A DNA stretch of 43,476 nt from Pleurocapsaceae cyanobacterium CSU_1_1 (GCA_012034765.1 JAAUOU010000028.1:1-43476), one strand, 5' to 3'. Positions 18,349-27,762 are shown, counted from the first letter of the stretch. Notes: a model not told the origin generated them from the letters alone. Program-made: numbers and translations.

Positions 18349-19320
18349 ATGACACAAAAATATTGGCAAGAAAAACCTACCTCTTTTAAAGAGATGGTTC
18401 AATTAGTAGAAAAGTATCTTCAGGCTGAAATTGTTCGAGAAACTAAAGATAAACAACTTTATTATCACAATCTCAACCATGCTTTAGCAGTTAAAAGGCG
18501 AGCAAACTCGATTTTTCAAGCAATTAAACCAGCCTTGTCCCAAAATCACTCACTACAGGAGCTAACACGATTAGAAAGTCTGATTGATATCTGTGGATTG
18601 GCTCACGACATGGTGCAAGTATTTGAGCCGACTCCCCCAAATTTTTCTCGTCAGAGGCTCTCAGGCTTGAGCGAAACAGAAACAGCCAACAAACTGTTAA
18701 GGTATATTCAAAAGCTAAATCAGGCTTTATCAACGGAAAAATCCCCTCCCACTTTTTTATTTAGCGATCGCGAACAGCAAATTATTCGCGATGCTATCAT
18801 TGCCACGATCTGCATCCAGGATCCCCAAGGAAGCAAGACAAAAACCACTTTTTTTGACTATTCAATCTACCAACCCTATCTTTACGATCCTCAAACCAAG
18901 ATCTCCCTCGTCGGCAGCATTATTGCTTTGGCCGATTTAGGCGCTTTAGGTATGGACGGAGTAGAGGCATATATTCAGGATGGAATATTAATTTTTCTCG
19001 AAGACAATCCCCATCTTCTGAAATTGGTCTTAAATTGCGATCGCCTCAACTTTCTCGCACCAGACGTAACTAAAGCCAAGTTATTAACCATGGCTCGCTT
19101 CATAGTTGATTTAGCTCATGAAAGACAAGCCAGATTTGAGCAGGAAATTGCGGGATTTATGCCCCAAATGCGTCAGATTCTACGCAACCAAGTTTTTATT
19201 TATTTAAATCAAGATAGTATTAATCAGGTTAAAACTCTAGTCCCAAATCAATCAAGCGCCAGTCTTTCAGAGCTAATCAGTTTTTTCTGCTCAAATAAAA
19301 TTAAAACTATGATTACTTAA
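18349..19320 (+). CDS. HD-domain phosphohydrolase-like protein
   Basis: A 323-residue soluble protein with metal-binding residues of the HD superfamily: H40 and H44 in YYHNLNHALAV, the HD pair H86-D87 in GLAHDM, and a distal aspartate in IALADLGALG. HD proteins hydrolyse phosphate esters, often of nucleotides or cyclic dinucleotides, but this subgroup is uncharacterised to my knowledge. No sensor, membrane helix or signal peptide is visible. The start codon lies 16 bp after the inverted-repeat element, so that element occupies its 5' region and may carry its promoter. Substrate is unknown. Confidence 0.7.
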   Translation: MTQKYWQEKPTSFKEMVQLVEKYLQAEIVRETKDKQLYYHNLNHALAVKRRANSIFQAIKPALSQNHSLQELTRLESLIDICGLAHDMVQVFEPTPPNFSRQRLSGLSETETANKLLRYIQKLNQALSTEKSPPTFLFSDREQQIIRDAIIATICIQDPQGSKTKTTFFDYSIYQPYLYDPQTKISLVGSIIALADLGALGMDGVEAYIQDGILIFLEDNPHLLKLVLNCDRLNFLAPDVTKAKLLTMARFIVDLAHERQARFEQEIAGFMPQMRQILRNQVFIYLNQDSINQVKTLVPNQSSASLSELISFFCSNKIKTMIT

Positions 19321-19343
19321 TATAAAAAGTAAACTAATTGTCA

Positions 19344-19718
19344 TTAGTTGATTACAGAAGTTCCTACCTGAGAAGCCTGCCAAAGCCTATATAGAGAATA
19401 TTCGATTTCATGATTTAACTCACAAACAAATACTCCCTCTTCGCTATTTTTTGTTTGAGCTAGCCAAGTACCGATTAAGCTAACTTCTAGATAATTATCA
19501 TCACAGGGAATTAATTCAATCGGCAGATTTTCCGCTAACTTAACTAAATTATTGGTTTCAGAACTAATTGATAGTACTATATTGGCAATGCTGGACTCAA
19601 AATAGATGCATACTCCAGCGCGCAAATTAACTAGAATGCGATTTGCTTTCCAAACTTCAACAGCTTCTTCTAAATACTCTAAATTGATTACATCTTCTAA
19701 ATAAGTAATTTTTAGCAT
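19344..19718 (-). CDS. Conserved cyanobacterial small protein (alr0857-like)
   Basis: A 124-residue protein starting MLKITYLEDVINLEYLEEAVE and with VNLRAGVCIYFESSIANIVL, a pattern I associate with a cyanobacteria-restricted family exemplified by alr0857 of Nostoc. It lacks membrane helices and known catalytic motifs. It is convergent with the HD gene with only 23 bp between them. No function has been assigned that I know of. Start is the ATG at 19718, which faces the 580-bp intergenic region shared with the RHH gene. Confidence 0.7.
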   Translation of the reverse strand: MLKITYLEDVINLEYLEEAVEVWKANRILVNLRAGVCIYFESSIANIVLSISSETNNLVKLAENLPIELIPCDDNYLEVSLIGTWLAQTKNSEEGVFVCELNHEIEYSLYRLWQASQVGTSVIN

Positions 19719-19886
19719 AATAATGCTTTACTCCTCTAAGGTAAGGTTGTCCCTGTAGATTCAGGTTTGGGATATATTTATTGGATTTAATTAGTCCATA
19801 ACTAACTGTTGACTATTTTCTGGTTTTTGACGTTGACACAAATCACTTGACAACCATTTACTTTAAAAAAAATAATATTTAAAAAC

Positions 19887-19908
19887 CCCGTGGAATACCC
19901 GTGGAATA
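19887..19908. promoter_or_regulatory. Perfect tandem 11-bp direct repeat, operator candidate
   Basis: CCCGTGGAATA is repeated head to tail twice with no spacer, a period of one helical turn. Ribbon-helix-helix proteins commonly bind tandem sites of this kind, and an RHH gene starts 390 bp downstream. The site is 169 bp upstream of the divergent small-protein gene. Binding is inferred only. Confidence 0.4.
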
Positions 19909-20113
19909 TTTTTAAAGCTGCGAGATATGTAAAATTTTATTAAAATAAGCTCTTAATTTAGTATTGTTATTTTGAACTGTTTTGCCCCGCTATTCAGTTC
20001 TTGGGGTGATTTCCGCTCAATTTTTAGAGTATAATCCCTAACTAATTCCAGGTTATTACTCTTTATACGTTTTATTATTAATAAATATGCTGATGCTGCA
20101 CTTTCCTTAAACT

Positions 20114-20137
20114 CAAACAACGCTGGCGTTTGTTTTT
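20114..20137 (+). terminator. Terminator-like or attenuator hairpin
   Basis: AACGC and GCGTT pair around TG within CAAACAACGCTGGCGTTTG, followed by TTTTT. It lies 160 bp upstream of the RHH gene on its strand. The stem is short, so the call is tentative. Confidence 0.35.
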
Positions 20138-20298
20138 AAACAACAAACACATGTTGAGGCGCGACACATTAGAGATTAAAGAGAGATTAAAGAGAAAAGT
20201 GATCAAAACAAGATTAAATTTGTGGCTAAGGGTTTCCAAACTACATTTTTAATACTACAATTATAGCACCGTGTATGTCTAGTATCTAGAGGAAAAAA

Positions 20299-20634
20299 AT
20301 GCGAACCCTAACTCGCACATCAACAACTGAAATGGAAGTTACCAGTATTCGTTTAGAGCGTAGTCTTAAAGACAAGCTCAAAGAACTTTCGGGTAATCAA
20401 GGCTATCAAGCTTTAATCAGAGATATTTTGTGGAACTATGTCCATCAAAAATCTGGGGATTATCGACCTCAATTTGCTCGCTCTGATATTCGCGCCACAG
20501 TCGAAGCAACGGCTCGCAAAGATGAAAGTTGCGCCTTAACAGGGAAGCTAATTCAAGAAGGCGAATCAATGCTGCTAGGATTTACAATCTACGGTGATTT
20601 AGTTCCTCTGAGCGTTAGTAGCGTAGCCGAATAA
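20299..20634 (+). CDS. Ribbon-helix-helix (CopG-like) protein
   Basis: A 111-residue protein. Residues about 12-50 (MEVTSIRLERSLKDKLKELS, then ALIRDILWNYV) form a beta strand followed by two helices as in RHH/CopG DNA-binding proteins. The C-terminal half (RATVEATARKDESCALTGKL and following) is a separate small domain conserved in cyanobacteria. No toxin gene accompanies it, so an antitoxin role is unlikely. ATG is preceded by AGAGGA at good distance. It is likely a transcription regulator, possibly of itself. The next gene, sufA-like, lies 212 bp downstream. Confidence 0.72.
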   Translation: MRTLTRTSTTEMEVTSIRLERSLKDKLKELSGNQGYQALIRDILWNYVHQKSGDYRPQFARSDIRATVEATARKDESCALTGKLIQEGESMLLGFTIYGDLVPLSVSSVAE

Positions 20635-20846
20635 TGTTTTGCGGGGATCTGGGAAGTTAATTGCTATCTCCACTAAGGGTTTTACCACTTAGCTTACTAA
20701 TTCCCCGTACAACGTTCTAAATAAAGAATCTAAAATATAGAGAAGTAATGAATTTTATTGTTCTAGAGAATCCTGAGTAAGCCACACTTACTAGGGAGTC
20801 TCATGAATAAATGATCGTTAGATCTCAATAGGAGTTATGTAAAAAA

Positions 20847-21203
20847 ATGACAGAAGCAATCAAAACAATAGAAAGAGGAATTCAATTAACCCCAAATGCT
20901 TTTAAGCATATTAAAATGCTGCAAGAACAACAGGGAAAGGAACTTTGTCTTCGCGTGGGGGTTCGTCAAGGAGGTTGCTCTGGCATGTCCTACATGATGG
21001 ATTTTGAAGAACCCGATCACCTCAGCGAGAGCGATGAAGTGTTTGATTACGATGGGTTTCAGATTGTATGTGATCCGAAAAGCCTGTTGTATCTTTATGG
21101 TTTAGTTTTAGACTACAGTAACGCTATGATTGGTGGTGGTTTTGAGTTTACCAACCCGAATGCAGCTCAAACTTGCGGCTGTGGTAAGTCTTTCGGCGTA
21201 TAG
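20847..21203 (+). CDS. sufA: A-type iron-sulfur cluster carrier (SufA/IscA)
   Basis: A scaffold/carrier that passes [2Fe-2S] or [4Fe-4S] clusters to apoproteins. The three ligating cysteines are C44 in [10 protein letters not shown] and C110/C112 in the TCGCGKSF tail. At 118 residues it matches the family. Cyanobacteria have two such proteins; this one has the SufA/IscA1 pattern, but the symbol is by similarity. It starts with ATG after aataggagttatgt. It ends 87 bp before a strong terminator. Confidence 0.9.
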   Translation: MTEAIKTIERGIQLTPNAFKHIKMLQEQQGKELCLRVGVRQGGCSGMSYMMDFEEPDHLSESDEVFDYDGFQIVCDPKSLLYLYGLVLDYSNAMIGGGFEFTNPNAAQTCGCGKSFGV

Positions 21204-21290
21204 ATACCAATTAGAAGGCTTAGTTAAACTTAGTTAAATAATAGACAATAGAGTGAAACTAGCTAAATTTAATATTTTGTAAAAGTTTGT

Positions 21291-21323
21291 AAAAGCAGGT
21301 TAATTATGGTTAACCTGCTTTTT
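21291..21323 (+). terminator. Rho-independent terminator after the sufA-like gene
   Basis: AAAAGCAGGTTAA (21291-21303) pairs perfectly over 13 bp with TTAACCTGCTTTT (21310-21322) around TTATGG, and the 3' arm merges into TTTTT. As the opposite strand also ends in T after the stem, it can stop both the plus transcript and leuS readthrough. Confidence 0.85.
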
Positions 21324-21432
21324 GTTGTTCTAGTATTTTAAAAATCGATAAAGGGGCTTGTATCCCATTAGTTTCGGTCAAAAAGGTAATGTTTAATTTC
21401 TTTTCAAGCAAGAAAATGCGATCGCCTGAAAA

Positions 21433-24000
21433 CTATTTTGCCACCACAAAGTTAACTAACTTATTCGGCACAACGATTACCTTTTTCACTTCCTTACCTT
21501 CAATATATTTTTGAGCAATTTCCGATTCAGTAGCGTATTTTTCGAGCGCCGACTTATCAGAGCCAGCAGGGACTTGAATTGTACCGCGAGTTTTGCCCAT
21601 AATCTGCACCACTAAGGTTATCTCGTCTACTACTAAAGCTGATTCATCTACTTCGCGCCATTGTTGTTTGTGGACTGATTCGCGATTGCCCAACTTACTC
21701 CATAATTCCTCAGCGATATGTGGAGCAAAAGGAGCTAGCAACAAGACTAGGGTTTCAATTCCTTCCTGATATACAGGGGAAGTTTCACACTGAGCATCTT
21801 TTAGGGCATTGCTTAACTTCATTAATTCCGAGACGGCAGTATTAAACTGATAATCTCCTGTTAAGTCTTCGGTGATTTCTTTAATGGCAGTGTGAATCGC
21901 TCGACGCAATTCTTTTTCGGCTTTACTAAGCTCTGTAGAGGCTTTAGTTACTTGAGCAGAGTCGTAACTAGTCACTAAAGACCAAACTCGATTTAAGAAG
22001 CGATACTGTCCTTCTACGTCGGCATCGTCCCATTCTAAGTCTTTTTCTGGGGGTGCTTTAAACATAGCAAACATGCGGGCTGTGTCTACACCATAAGTGG
22101 CGATGACATCTTCGGGGGCGACACCATTATATTTAGACTTAGACATCTTTTCAAAAAAGACCTCTAGTTTATCTCCTGTTTCGGGATCTACAGGATTGTC
22201 ACGATTAACTTCGGTAGAAGGAATATATTTATTAGTTTGAGGATTTTTATAAGTTAAACCCTGCACCATTCCTTGAGTTAATAAGCGTTTAAATGGCTCG
22301 TCGAAATTGAGTAAACCGCGATCGCGCAATACTTTAGTAAAGAAACGGGAATACAATAAGTGCAAAATAGCGTGTTCGATGCCACCTACATACTGATCTA
22401 CAGGCATCCAGTCGTTGACCTGCTCAGGAGCAAAAGCCTGTTCAGGGTTATTAGCATCGCTATAGCGCAGGAAATACCAGGAGGAATCAATAAAAGTATC
22501 CATGGTATCGGTTTCCCGTTTAGCAGGCTTGCCACAGCAAGGACAAGCTACAGTCATCCAGCTATCTAACTGAGCCAAGGGAGAGCCACCCCGCCCTGAT
22601 AGTTCCACGGATTCAGGCAATTTAACGGGTAGATCTTGCTCTGGAACAGGTACAGTACCGCAATCCTCACAGTGAATCACAGGAATTGGGCAACCCCAAT
22701 ATCTCTGACGAGAAATTAACCAATCCCGTAAACGATATTGAATGCGTGCTTTACCATAACCCTGTTGTTCGGCATATTCGATGATCTTGGCTTTGCCTTC
22801 CACGGAGGGCATACCGTTAAACTGTTCTGAATTTGCGATCGTTCCTGGTTCGGTGTAGGCATTGGGGATGGGCGATTGACCAATCGCCCCTACGTCTGTG
22901 TCTTTGGGAACAATTACGGTTTTAATCGGCAAACCCTTCTCGGTGGCAAATTTAAAATCCCTCACGTCATGAGCAGGAACACCCATTACTGCACCAGTAC
23001 CATATTCATACAGCACATAGTCAGCAATTAAGATGGGGACTTCCTCGCCGTTAAACGGATTAACTGCCATTCCCCCAGTTAAGATACCCCGCTTGGGTTT
23101 ATCCTCCGCAGTACGTTCAATTTCAGTCTCTCCTTTAATCTCTTCAATAAAAGCTTCTACCGCTTCTTTTTGCTCAGAAGTCGTTACTTCAGGAGTCAAA
23201 GGATGTTCAGGCGCAAGCACAATATAGGTTACCCCATAAACAGTATCGGGACGGGTAGTAAAGACAGCAATTTTGTCTTCTCTACCGACAACGGGAAACT
23301 CTAAATAAGCCCCGACCGATTTACCAATCCAGTTAGCCTGCATGGTTTTGACTCGTTCTGGCCAACCGTCAAGCTGATCTAAATCCTGTAATAGCTTCTC
23401 TGCATAGTCAGTAATTTTAAAGAACCACTGCTTAAGCAACTTCCGTTCCACAATTGCCCCAGAACGCCAAGAACGCCCTTCATTGTCTACCTGTTCGTTA
23501 GCCAATACAGTTTGGTCGATTGGATCCCAGTTAACCGCAGCCTCTTTCTGATAAGCCAACCCCGCATCCAGAAATTGCAAAAACAGCCATTGTGTCCACT
23601 TATAGTAGTCAGGGGAACAGGTGGCGACTTCTCGTTCCCAATCAATTGAAAGCCCCAACTGCTGAAGTTGCTGGCGCATGTGAGCAATATTTTGTAGCGT
23701 CCACTGAGCAGGAGGAATTCCGCGATCGATCGCTGCATTTTCGGCAGGTAAACCAAAAGCATCCCAACCCATAGGATGTAGCACTCGATAACCCTGCATC
23801 CGCTTCAGACGAGCAATTACGTCAGTGATCACATAGTTACGCACATGACCCATGTGTAGATTACCCGAAGGATAGGGAAACATCGACAAAGCATAAAATT
23901 TTGGGCGATCGCTCTGCTCTGGAGTTTGATCGATCGCCGATTCTTGCCACTGCTGTTGCCATTTTTGCTCAATTTCTGCTGCGTTGTATCCTGACTCCAC
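21433..24000 (-). CDS. leuS: Leucyl-tRNA synthetase with a repeat-derived insertion
   Basis: Class Ia synthetase charging tRNA-Leu. Class signatures are HMGH (49-52) and KMSKS (618-622). The CP1 editing domain holds TTRPDT (248-253) and [13 protein letters not shown] zinc-knuckle-type CEDCG and CPCCG occur in the insertion domain. 855 residues is normal. In the editing domain, residues 369-378 ([10 protein letters not shown]) are encoded by a palindrome, GGGCGATTGACCAATCGCCC at 22870-22889, that belongs to a dispersed repeat family. The insertion is in frame before AYTEPG. It is convergent with the sufA-like gene. Confidence 0.96.
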   Translation of the reverse strand: MESGYNAAEIEQKWQQQWQESAIDQTPEQSDRPKFYALSMFPYPSGNLHMGHVRNYVITDVIARLKRMQGYRVLHPMGWDAFGLPAENAAIDRGIPPAQWTLQNIAHMRQQLQQLGLSIDWEREVATCSPDYYKWTQWLFLQFLDAGLAYQKEAAVNWDPIDQTVLANEQVDNEGRSWRSGAIVERKLLKQWFFKITDYAEKLLQDLDQLDGWPERVKTMQANWIGKSVGAYLEFPVVGREDKIAVFTTRPDTVYGVTYIVLAPEHPLTPEVTTSEQKEAVEAFIEEIKGETEIERTAEDKPKRGILTGGMAVNPFNGEEVPILIADYVLYEYGTGAVMGVPAHDVRDFKFATEKGLPIKTVIVPKDTDVGAIGQSPIPNAYTEPGTIANSEQFNGMPSVEGKAKIIEYAEQQGYGKARIQYRLRDWLISRQRYWGCPIPVIHCEDCGTVPVPEQDLPVKLPESVELSGRGGSPLAQLDSWMTVACPCCGKPAKRETDTMDTFIDSSWYFLRYSDANNPEQAFAPEQVNDWMPVDQYVGGIEHAILHLLYSRFFTKVLRDRGLLNFDEPFKRLLTQGMVQGLTYKNPQTNKYIPSTEVNRDNPVDPETGDKLEVFFEKMSKSKYNGVAPEDVIATYGVDTARMFAMFKAPPEKDLEWDDADVEGQYRFLNRVWSLVTSYDSAQVTKASTELSKAEKELRRAIHTAIKEITEDLTGDYQFNTAVSELMKLSNALKDAQCETSPVYQEGIETLVLLLAPFAPHIAEELWSKLGNRESVHKQQWREVDESALVVDEITLVVQIMGKTRGTIQVPAGSDKSALEKYATESEIAQKYIEGKEVKKVIVVPNKLVNFVVAK
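22870..22889. repeat. Palindromic repeat inserted within leuS
   Basis: GGGCGATTG and CAATCGCCC pair over 9 bp around AC; the following bases are CTACG. The palindrome at 42209-42228 is the same except for A/T swaps in both arms that keep pairing, and it is also followed by CTACG. They are two members of one repeat family. Confidence 0.75.
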
Positions 24001-24060
24001 AACTGGGGGTACTCCTATGAATCGCTGTAATTAGTTAGTATAAGTCATTTGGTTTGTTAG

Positions 24061-24088
24061 CTACAAGCTATAAGCTATAAGCTATAAG
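24061..24088. repeat. Heptamer tandem repeat (CTATAAG)
   Basis: CTACAAG followed by three CTATAAG copies, in the leuS-HAD intergenic region just upstream of the HAD start codon. Confidence 0.85.
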
Positions 24089-24107
24089 CTTTTAATTAAT
24101 TTAGTTT

Positions 24108-24812
24108 ATGGCTCAAAATATTGCTCCGATTAGTCCAGAGTTAGCGATCGCCGCGATCGCCAATGCTACCAAAGAAACCACTGTAATCATTGATTTTGAT
24201 GAAACATTATTACTTAGAAACTCAACGGCTGAATATATCAATAGTTTGCGTCCTCGCTTTATTGGCTTTATTTTAATTATGCTCTTAAAAATAATTAGAC
24301 CTTGGTGTTGGCTACCAGGAATATTTAGAGGTCATCAAACTAAAGATTGGTATTTAGTAACTATTTCAACTATTTTGCTGCCCTGGACGCTGTTACTTTG
24401 GCAGCACAGAGCCAAAACATTAGCTGAAAAATATAGCAATACTGAAATTATTGACGCAGTACATAGTAATCCAGACGCACCAGTGATCGTAGCAAGTTTA
24501 GGCTTTAACTTTATTATTACTCCTATACTTCGACATATGCCGATGAGATGGGATTCTTTAGTTGGTTGTCGATTTTTGCAAGGTGCTGGCGATCGCCAGC
24601 AGGGGAAGCTATTAATGATGCAGAAAGTATTATCTAAATCGGCAATCAAATCGGCAATTTTGGTTACTGATTCTGAAGATGATTTAGCCTTACTGCAAGT
24701 GGTTGAGCAACCTTGTTTTGTTTTATGGTCTGGCGCTAAATATGTCGACCCTTTTCAAGACTTTTGGCTTGATGCTTTAGTCAAGAAATTGAAGAAACTA
24801 ATCAAGGGATGA
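24108..24812 (+). CDS. HAD-superfamily hydrolase
   Basis: A 234-residue protein with haloacid-dehalogenase motifs: motif I DFDETLL (29-35) with nucleophile D29 and acid D31, a basic residue in the GDRQQGK segment for motif III, and motif IV TDSEDD. Between motifs I and III is a hydrophobic stretch (FIGFILIMLLKIIRPWCW) suggesting membrane contact. It resembles HAD domains found with UbiA-type prenyltransferases, so a phosphatase acting on a lipid-linked phosphate is possible; this is inference. It is divergent from leuS and starts 19 bp after the heptamer array. Confidence 0.72.
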   Translation: MAQNIAPISPELAIAAIANATKETTVIIDFDETLLLRNSTAEYINSLRPRFIGFILIMLLKIIRPWCWLPGIFRGHQTKDWYLVTISTILLPWTLLLWQHRAKTLAEKYSNTEIIDAVHSNPDAPVIVASLGFNFIITPILRHMPMRWDSLVGCRFLQGAGDRQQGKLLMMQKVLSKSAIKSAILVTDSEDDLALLQVVEQPCFVLWSGAKYVDPFQDFWLDALVKKLKKLIKG

Positions 24813-24892
24813 GGATGACCAAAGCTCAAACAATATCCAATATCTATCAGGATATTAATTCTCTGGAGACTTATAATCAGCTTTTTTAAGTG

Positions 24893-25354
24893 TTAGAGAG
24901 TTGCGGGAGTAGAAGCTTCTTCATCTTTAGTAGTCGGGAAAAATCGCTCTGTAATCCAAGCCGTGAGGATATGAGATAACAATCCTACTGGCCCTGCAAA
25001 AAGACAGAGAATTAAAGAATGAACCGTCCAAACTCCAGTTTTTTGTCCCTGCCAGTAAATCCAGCGACCAACAAAGAGATCTAAAACTAGAAAATGAACC
25101 CATCCCGTCGCTGCAATTCTTTCGGTAGCAAAAAATTGAGCGATATCTGTTAGCTTAGGATTGGACAGGGCTTGAGCCGATTCTGGAGTAATTGACCCTG
25201 AAAAAAGGTAGATATACAGACCCGCTAGTGCGACAAATGGCAGAAAAGATTCCATGACTTTTTGCGTAATTCCCCATTTAGGTAGGAAAATCATCAAAAT
25301 CCAGAATGGAAGCACGAAGAAATTGGCAAAATCGAATAGCTGAGTAATTGTCAT
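24893..25354 (-). CDS. ABA4-like membrane protein
   Basis: A four-helix membrane protein homologous to plant ABA4 (DUF4281), which is needed for neoxanthin formation in plants. In cyanobacteria its role is not settled; carotenoid metabolism or a structural role are both proposed by homology. Conserved segments are QLFDFANFFVLPFWILMIFL, SFLPFVALAGLYIYLF, WVHFLVLDLFVGRWIYWQGQ and FAGPVGLLSHILT. I take ATG at 25354, which removes 16 unconserved residues that a TTG upstream would add. It is convergent with the HAD gene. Confidence 0.8.
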   Translation of the reverse strand: MTITQLFDFANFFVLPFWILMIFLPKWGITQKVMESFLPFVALAGLYIYLFSGSITPESAQALSNPKLTDIAQFFATERIAATGWVHFLVLDLFVGRWIYWQGQKTGVWTVHSLILCLFAGPVGLLSHILTAWITERFFPTTKDEEASTPATL

Positions 25355-25423
25355 TACAGATAGGAAATTAACGAGTTTTCTTGAAGTGATTCTAACAAAC
25401 AAGATCGATAGCTTCGCTCGTAC

Positions 25424-25444
25424 GTAGGTAGTAGGTAGTAGATA
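25424..25444. repeat. Heptamer tandem repeat (GTAGGTA)
   Basis: GTAGGTA GTAGGTA GTAGATA in the short gap upstream of the ABA4-like gene. A similar motif recurs at 43349. Confidence 0.7.
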
Positions 25445-25488
25445 TTTAGCAATCCAGCTAAATATTAAGTTGTGTCAGGAGAATCAAC

Positions 25489-26439
25489 TTATAGATCGGA
25501 AATTAAATTTAATAGCGCGCACTCCCAAACTAGACGAGGCTGCACATAACTGAGTAAGTACTGACGAGTCTTTTCCCAGGTTTCCATTAATTTTAGTTGC
25601 TGGTTTTGTTGCCAGTAATAAGATTGCAGATAGTCCACCAGCCATAGTTGAGCCGAACTATCTAGCTGAGTAGTAATAGCTTGAGCGAGGTTGAGAGCTT
25701 CTAAAGGAGTCTTGGGTACTTGCTTTAATTGTTGTAATAGCTCATCGGGAATTAACTGTAATTGCTCCCAAGCGACGATCGCCTGTCCTGGACTTCCTTG
25801 GGCGATCGCTATTATCTCAGGATGCTCTAAAATCGCCTCATAATTTTGTTTTTGTAGGATGGCGCTTAAATCTTGTAAAGAGAGAGGATTAAATTGAATT
25901 CGCTGACAGCGGGACACCAAAGTAGTCAACAAAGATTCAGGATCGGGAGCGATTAAAATCAGCGTGGCGTTGACCGGCTCTTCTAAAGTCTTTAATAAAG
26001 CATTAGCTGGTGCTTCTGCCATCGTTTGAGCATCTTCAATAATGACAACCTGTCTCGTGGCTTCCAGCACTGGACGATTGAGAAATTGGGTAATCTGGCG
26101 AATCTGTTCAATCCGAATCTTGGGCGGGGTTTTATACTGCAAACCTTGTTCAGTAGCTTGAGCAGCAGTGTATAGTTCGTTCCCTTTGATAAAAGTGGGT
26201 TCTACCCAGAGTAAGTCTGGATGATTACCTGTGTGTAACTTTCTGCAAGCCAGGTGTTGTTTTTCTGGAGACAAACCATTAGTTAACAGAAGCTGGGTAA
26301 AATTTTTGGCGGCGATAGTGCGTCCAATCCCCGATGAACCGCAAAAAAGATAGGCTGGTGCAATTCGCTCTTTGGCGATCGCCTGTTGTAACAACTCCAC
26401 TGCTCTTGATTGACCTAGCAGATTCTCAAAAGCATTCAT
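25489..26439 (-). CDS. holB: DNA polymerase III subunit delta prime
   Basis: A clamp-loader subunit of the replicase. The AAA+ fold has a degenerate P-loop CGSSGIGRT (33-41) with Arg in place of Lys, usual for delta prime, which does not need to hydrolyse ATP. IEDAQTMAEAPANALLKTLEEP is the sensor region and LVSRCQRIQF the SRC motif that presents an arginine finger. The zinc module is reduced to fragments around ACRKLH. 316 residues is normal. It follows the FHA gene by 63 bp on the same strand. Confidence 0.92.
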   Translation of the reverse strand: MNAFENLLGQSRAVELLQQAIAKERIAPAYLFCGSSGIGRTIAAKNFTQLLLTNGLSPEKQHLACRKLHTGNHPDLLWVEPTFIKGNELYTAAQATEQGLQYKTPPKIRIEQIRQITQFLNRPVLEATRQVVIIEDAQTMAEAPANALLKTLEEPVNATLILIAPDPESLLTTLVSRCQRIQFNPLSLQDLSAILQKQNYEAILEHPEIIAIAQGSPGQAIVAWEQLQLIPDELLQQLKQVPKTPLEALNLAQAITTQLDSSAQLWLVDYLQSYYWQQNQQLKLMETWEKTRQYLLSYVQPRLVWECALLNLISDL

Positions 26440-26502
26440 GTCTTAAGCGAGGCTAAATCTAATATATGGGCTAAAGCTTAAAACTAGCTCATTTGTACGA
26501 AG

Positions 26503-26937
26503 CTAATTCACATCATCATCATCAATCATGGCAGGATCGATCAGGGTAATATCGTAAGGATCGTCGGGGGGAATAGTTGGAAAAATATCATATTCTCGAT
26601 ATTCATACACGGCTTCCACTTGTGGGCCAAATACAACCTTATCCCCAGGCTTTAAATCGTGAAATCTAACTTTTTTGCCATTGACCAATAAACCATTTAC
26701 ACTATTTTTTCCTTCAGAATCACCATCAATAATTCGATAATAATCATGATCCTCTTCCTTTCTTCTAACTAGAGTGGCATGATGGCGAGACACAAACTGA
26801 GATTGCAGCAGAATATGACATTGTGCGCCTCTACCCATGGAGTAAAGATCATCCTGAAGACGAATTTCGCGATGACCTTTGCCATCGGTAACAATCAAAA
26901 TATGTTCTTCACGGTGTTTTACAGGTCTTGCAGTCAT
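26503..26937 (-). CDS. FHA-domain protein
   Basis: A 144-residue protein that is almost wholly one forkhead-associated domain, which binds phosphothreonine. Conserved features are the glycine-arginine MGRGAQCHILLQS, SRHHATLV (S and H contacting phosphate) and the NSVNGLLVNGKKV turn with KPGDKVVFG. The C-terminus is acidic (DDPYDITLIDPAMIDDDD). It could read out the Ser/Thr kinases encoded in this window, though that link is only inference. It lies upstream of holB in the same direction. Confidence 0.9.
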   Translation of the reverse strand: MTARPVKHREEHILIVTDGKGHREIRLQDDLYSMGRGAQCHILLQSQFVSRHHATLVRRKEEDHDYYRIIDGDSEGKNSVNGLLVNGKKVRFHDLKPGDKVVFGPQVEAVYEYREYDIFPTIPPDDPYDITLIDPAMIDDDDVN

Positions 26938-27068
26938 GGAAATATTTCAAATCCCTAGTCTATTCTAACTAGTATGATCTATCTAACTATCGAATATAGA
27001 TGGGATACAATAAAAAATAGCAATTAGGAGGTGTTAAGCGATCGCTACTTCGCCATCAATAAAACAGC

Positions 27069-27590
27069 TTAATCAAAATAAAATAAGGTAACAATTTTTC
27101 TTTGTTCCTCTGCTTCTCGACAAGTTTTTAAAAGAGTATCGCTATCGTGAAAAGCAAAGCAAATTAATTGTTGGCAACGAGAAATAATTTCGCTGTTACA
27201 CATTGCACTAGCTTCCCCTAAAGACAGATGATCGTTGCTAGAATTCTCAATCAGATGAACGACTTGCTCCAGTTGTTTTCTAGATTCTTTAGGCTGACGT
27301 GATAGACTCTGGGGCAAAATTACAGTTAATAAATTTGAGTCAGCACGCATTGCACCTTTAATCGCTGCCGAATTAGTGCCAACTGCTCCAGAAGTAACTA
27401 ACCGATTTCCTGCCAAAACCAAAGCGTAGCTCATCATTTCAATTAGCTGCTGGTGCATTAAAGGCACATGGCGAGAACCTAGTAAGGCAAATCGCTTAGA
27501 ACCCGTTTGCTGAATCGCTGCTAATTCTTGGGTTAATGTATCGAGGCTAATGTCATTTGCGGTAACAGTGTCTAGTGGTTGTTGGCTCAA
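27069..27590 (-). CDS. SLOG/DprA-like Rossmann protein
   Basis: A 173-residue protein whose core RFALLGSRHVPLMHQQLIEM followed by LAGNRLVTSGAVGTNSAA resembles the DNA-processing protein A/LOG (SLOG) Rossmann fold. The glycine loop binding nucleotide or ssDNA is GSR and SGAVGTN. It lacks the SAM and winged-helix domains of true DprA, so it is not a full DprA. DNA uptake or nucleotide-sensing roles are possible. It lies 130 bp upstream of the FHA gene. Confidence 0.68.
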   Translation of the reverse strand: MSQQPLDTVTANDISLDTLTQELAAIQQTGSKRFALLGSRHVPLMHQQLIEMMSYALVLAGNRLVTSGAVGTNSAAIKGAMRADSNLLTVILPQSLSRQPKESRKQLEQVVHLIENSSNDHLSLGEASAMCNSEIISRCQQLICFAFHDSDTLLKTCREAEEQRKIVTLFYFD

Positions 27591-27680
27591 TGAACAAATA
27601 TGGTGATCTTAAGATTAACGCCAGTAATTGTAACAAATGATTGTCCTTCAAAGCGATAGGTTGTGGGAAAACTTTATCAA

Positions 27681-27715
27681 TGATCAGTGAACATTGAACA
27701 TTGAACATTGAACAA
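27681..27715. repeat. Heptamer tandem repeat (TGAACAT)
   Basis: TGATCAG, three TGAACAT copies and TGAACAA in the SLOG-NurA intergenic region. Same family as the array after devA. Confidence 0.85.
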
Positions 27716-27718
27716 TTG

Positions 27719-27762
27719 ATGCGCGGAAATGCTCGGGAAACCCGAACTTATTCCAGGCGCAT
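27719..27762. other. Nested inverted-repeat structure in the nurA downstream region
   Basis: ATGCGC (27719-27724) pairs with GCGCAT (27757-27762), GGAA with TTCC, and TCGGG (27733-27737) with CCCGA (27741-27745) around AAA. The result is a three-tier hairpin on either strand. It lies downstream of nurA and upstream of the SLOG gene. It may be a terminator, a processing site or part of a repeat element. Confidence 0.55.

Larger units (their letters stand above)
19719..20298. other. 580-bp intergenic region between divergent genes
   Basis: No convincing ORF or RNA gene. It is AT-rich. It contains a perfect tandem 11-bp repeat at 19887-19908 (listed separately) and a terminator-like hairpin at 20114-20137 followed by T5. 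The hairpin could be an attenuator for the RHH gene. Confidence 0.6.
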
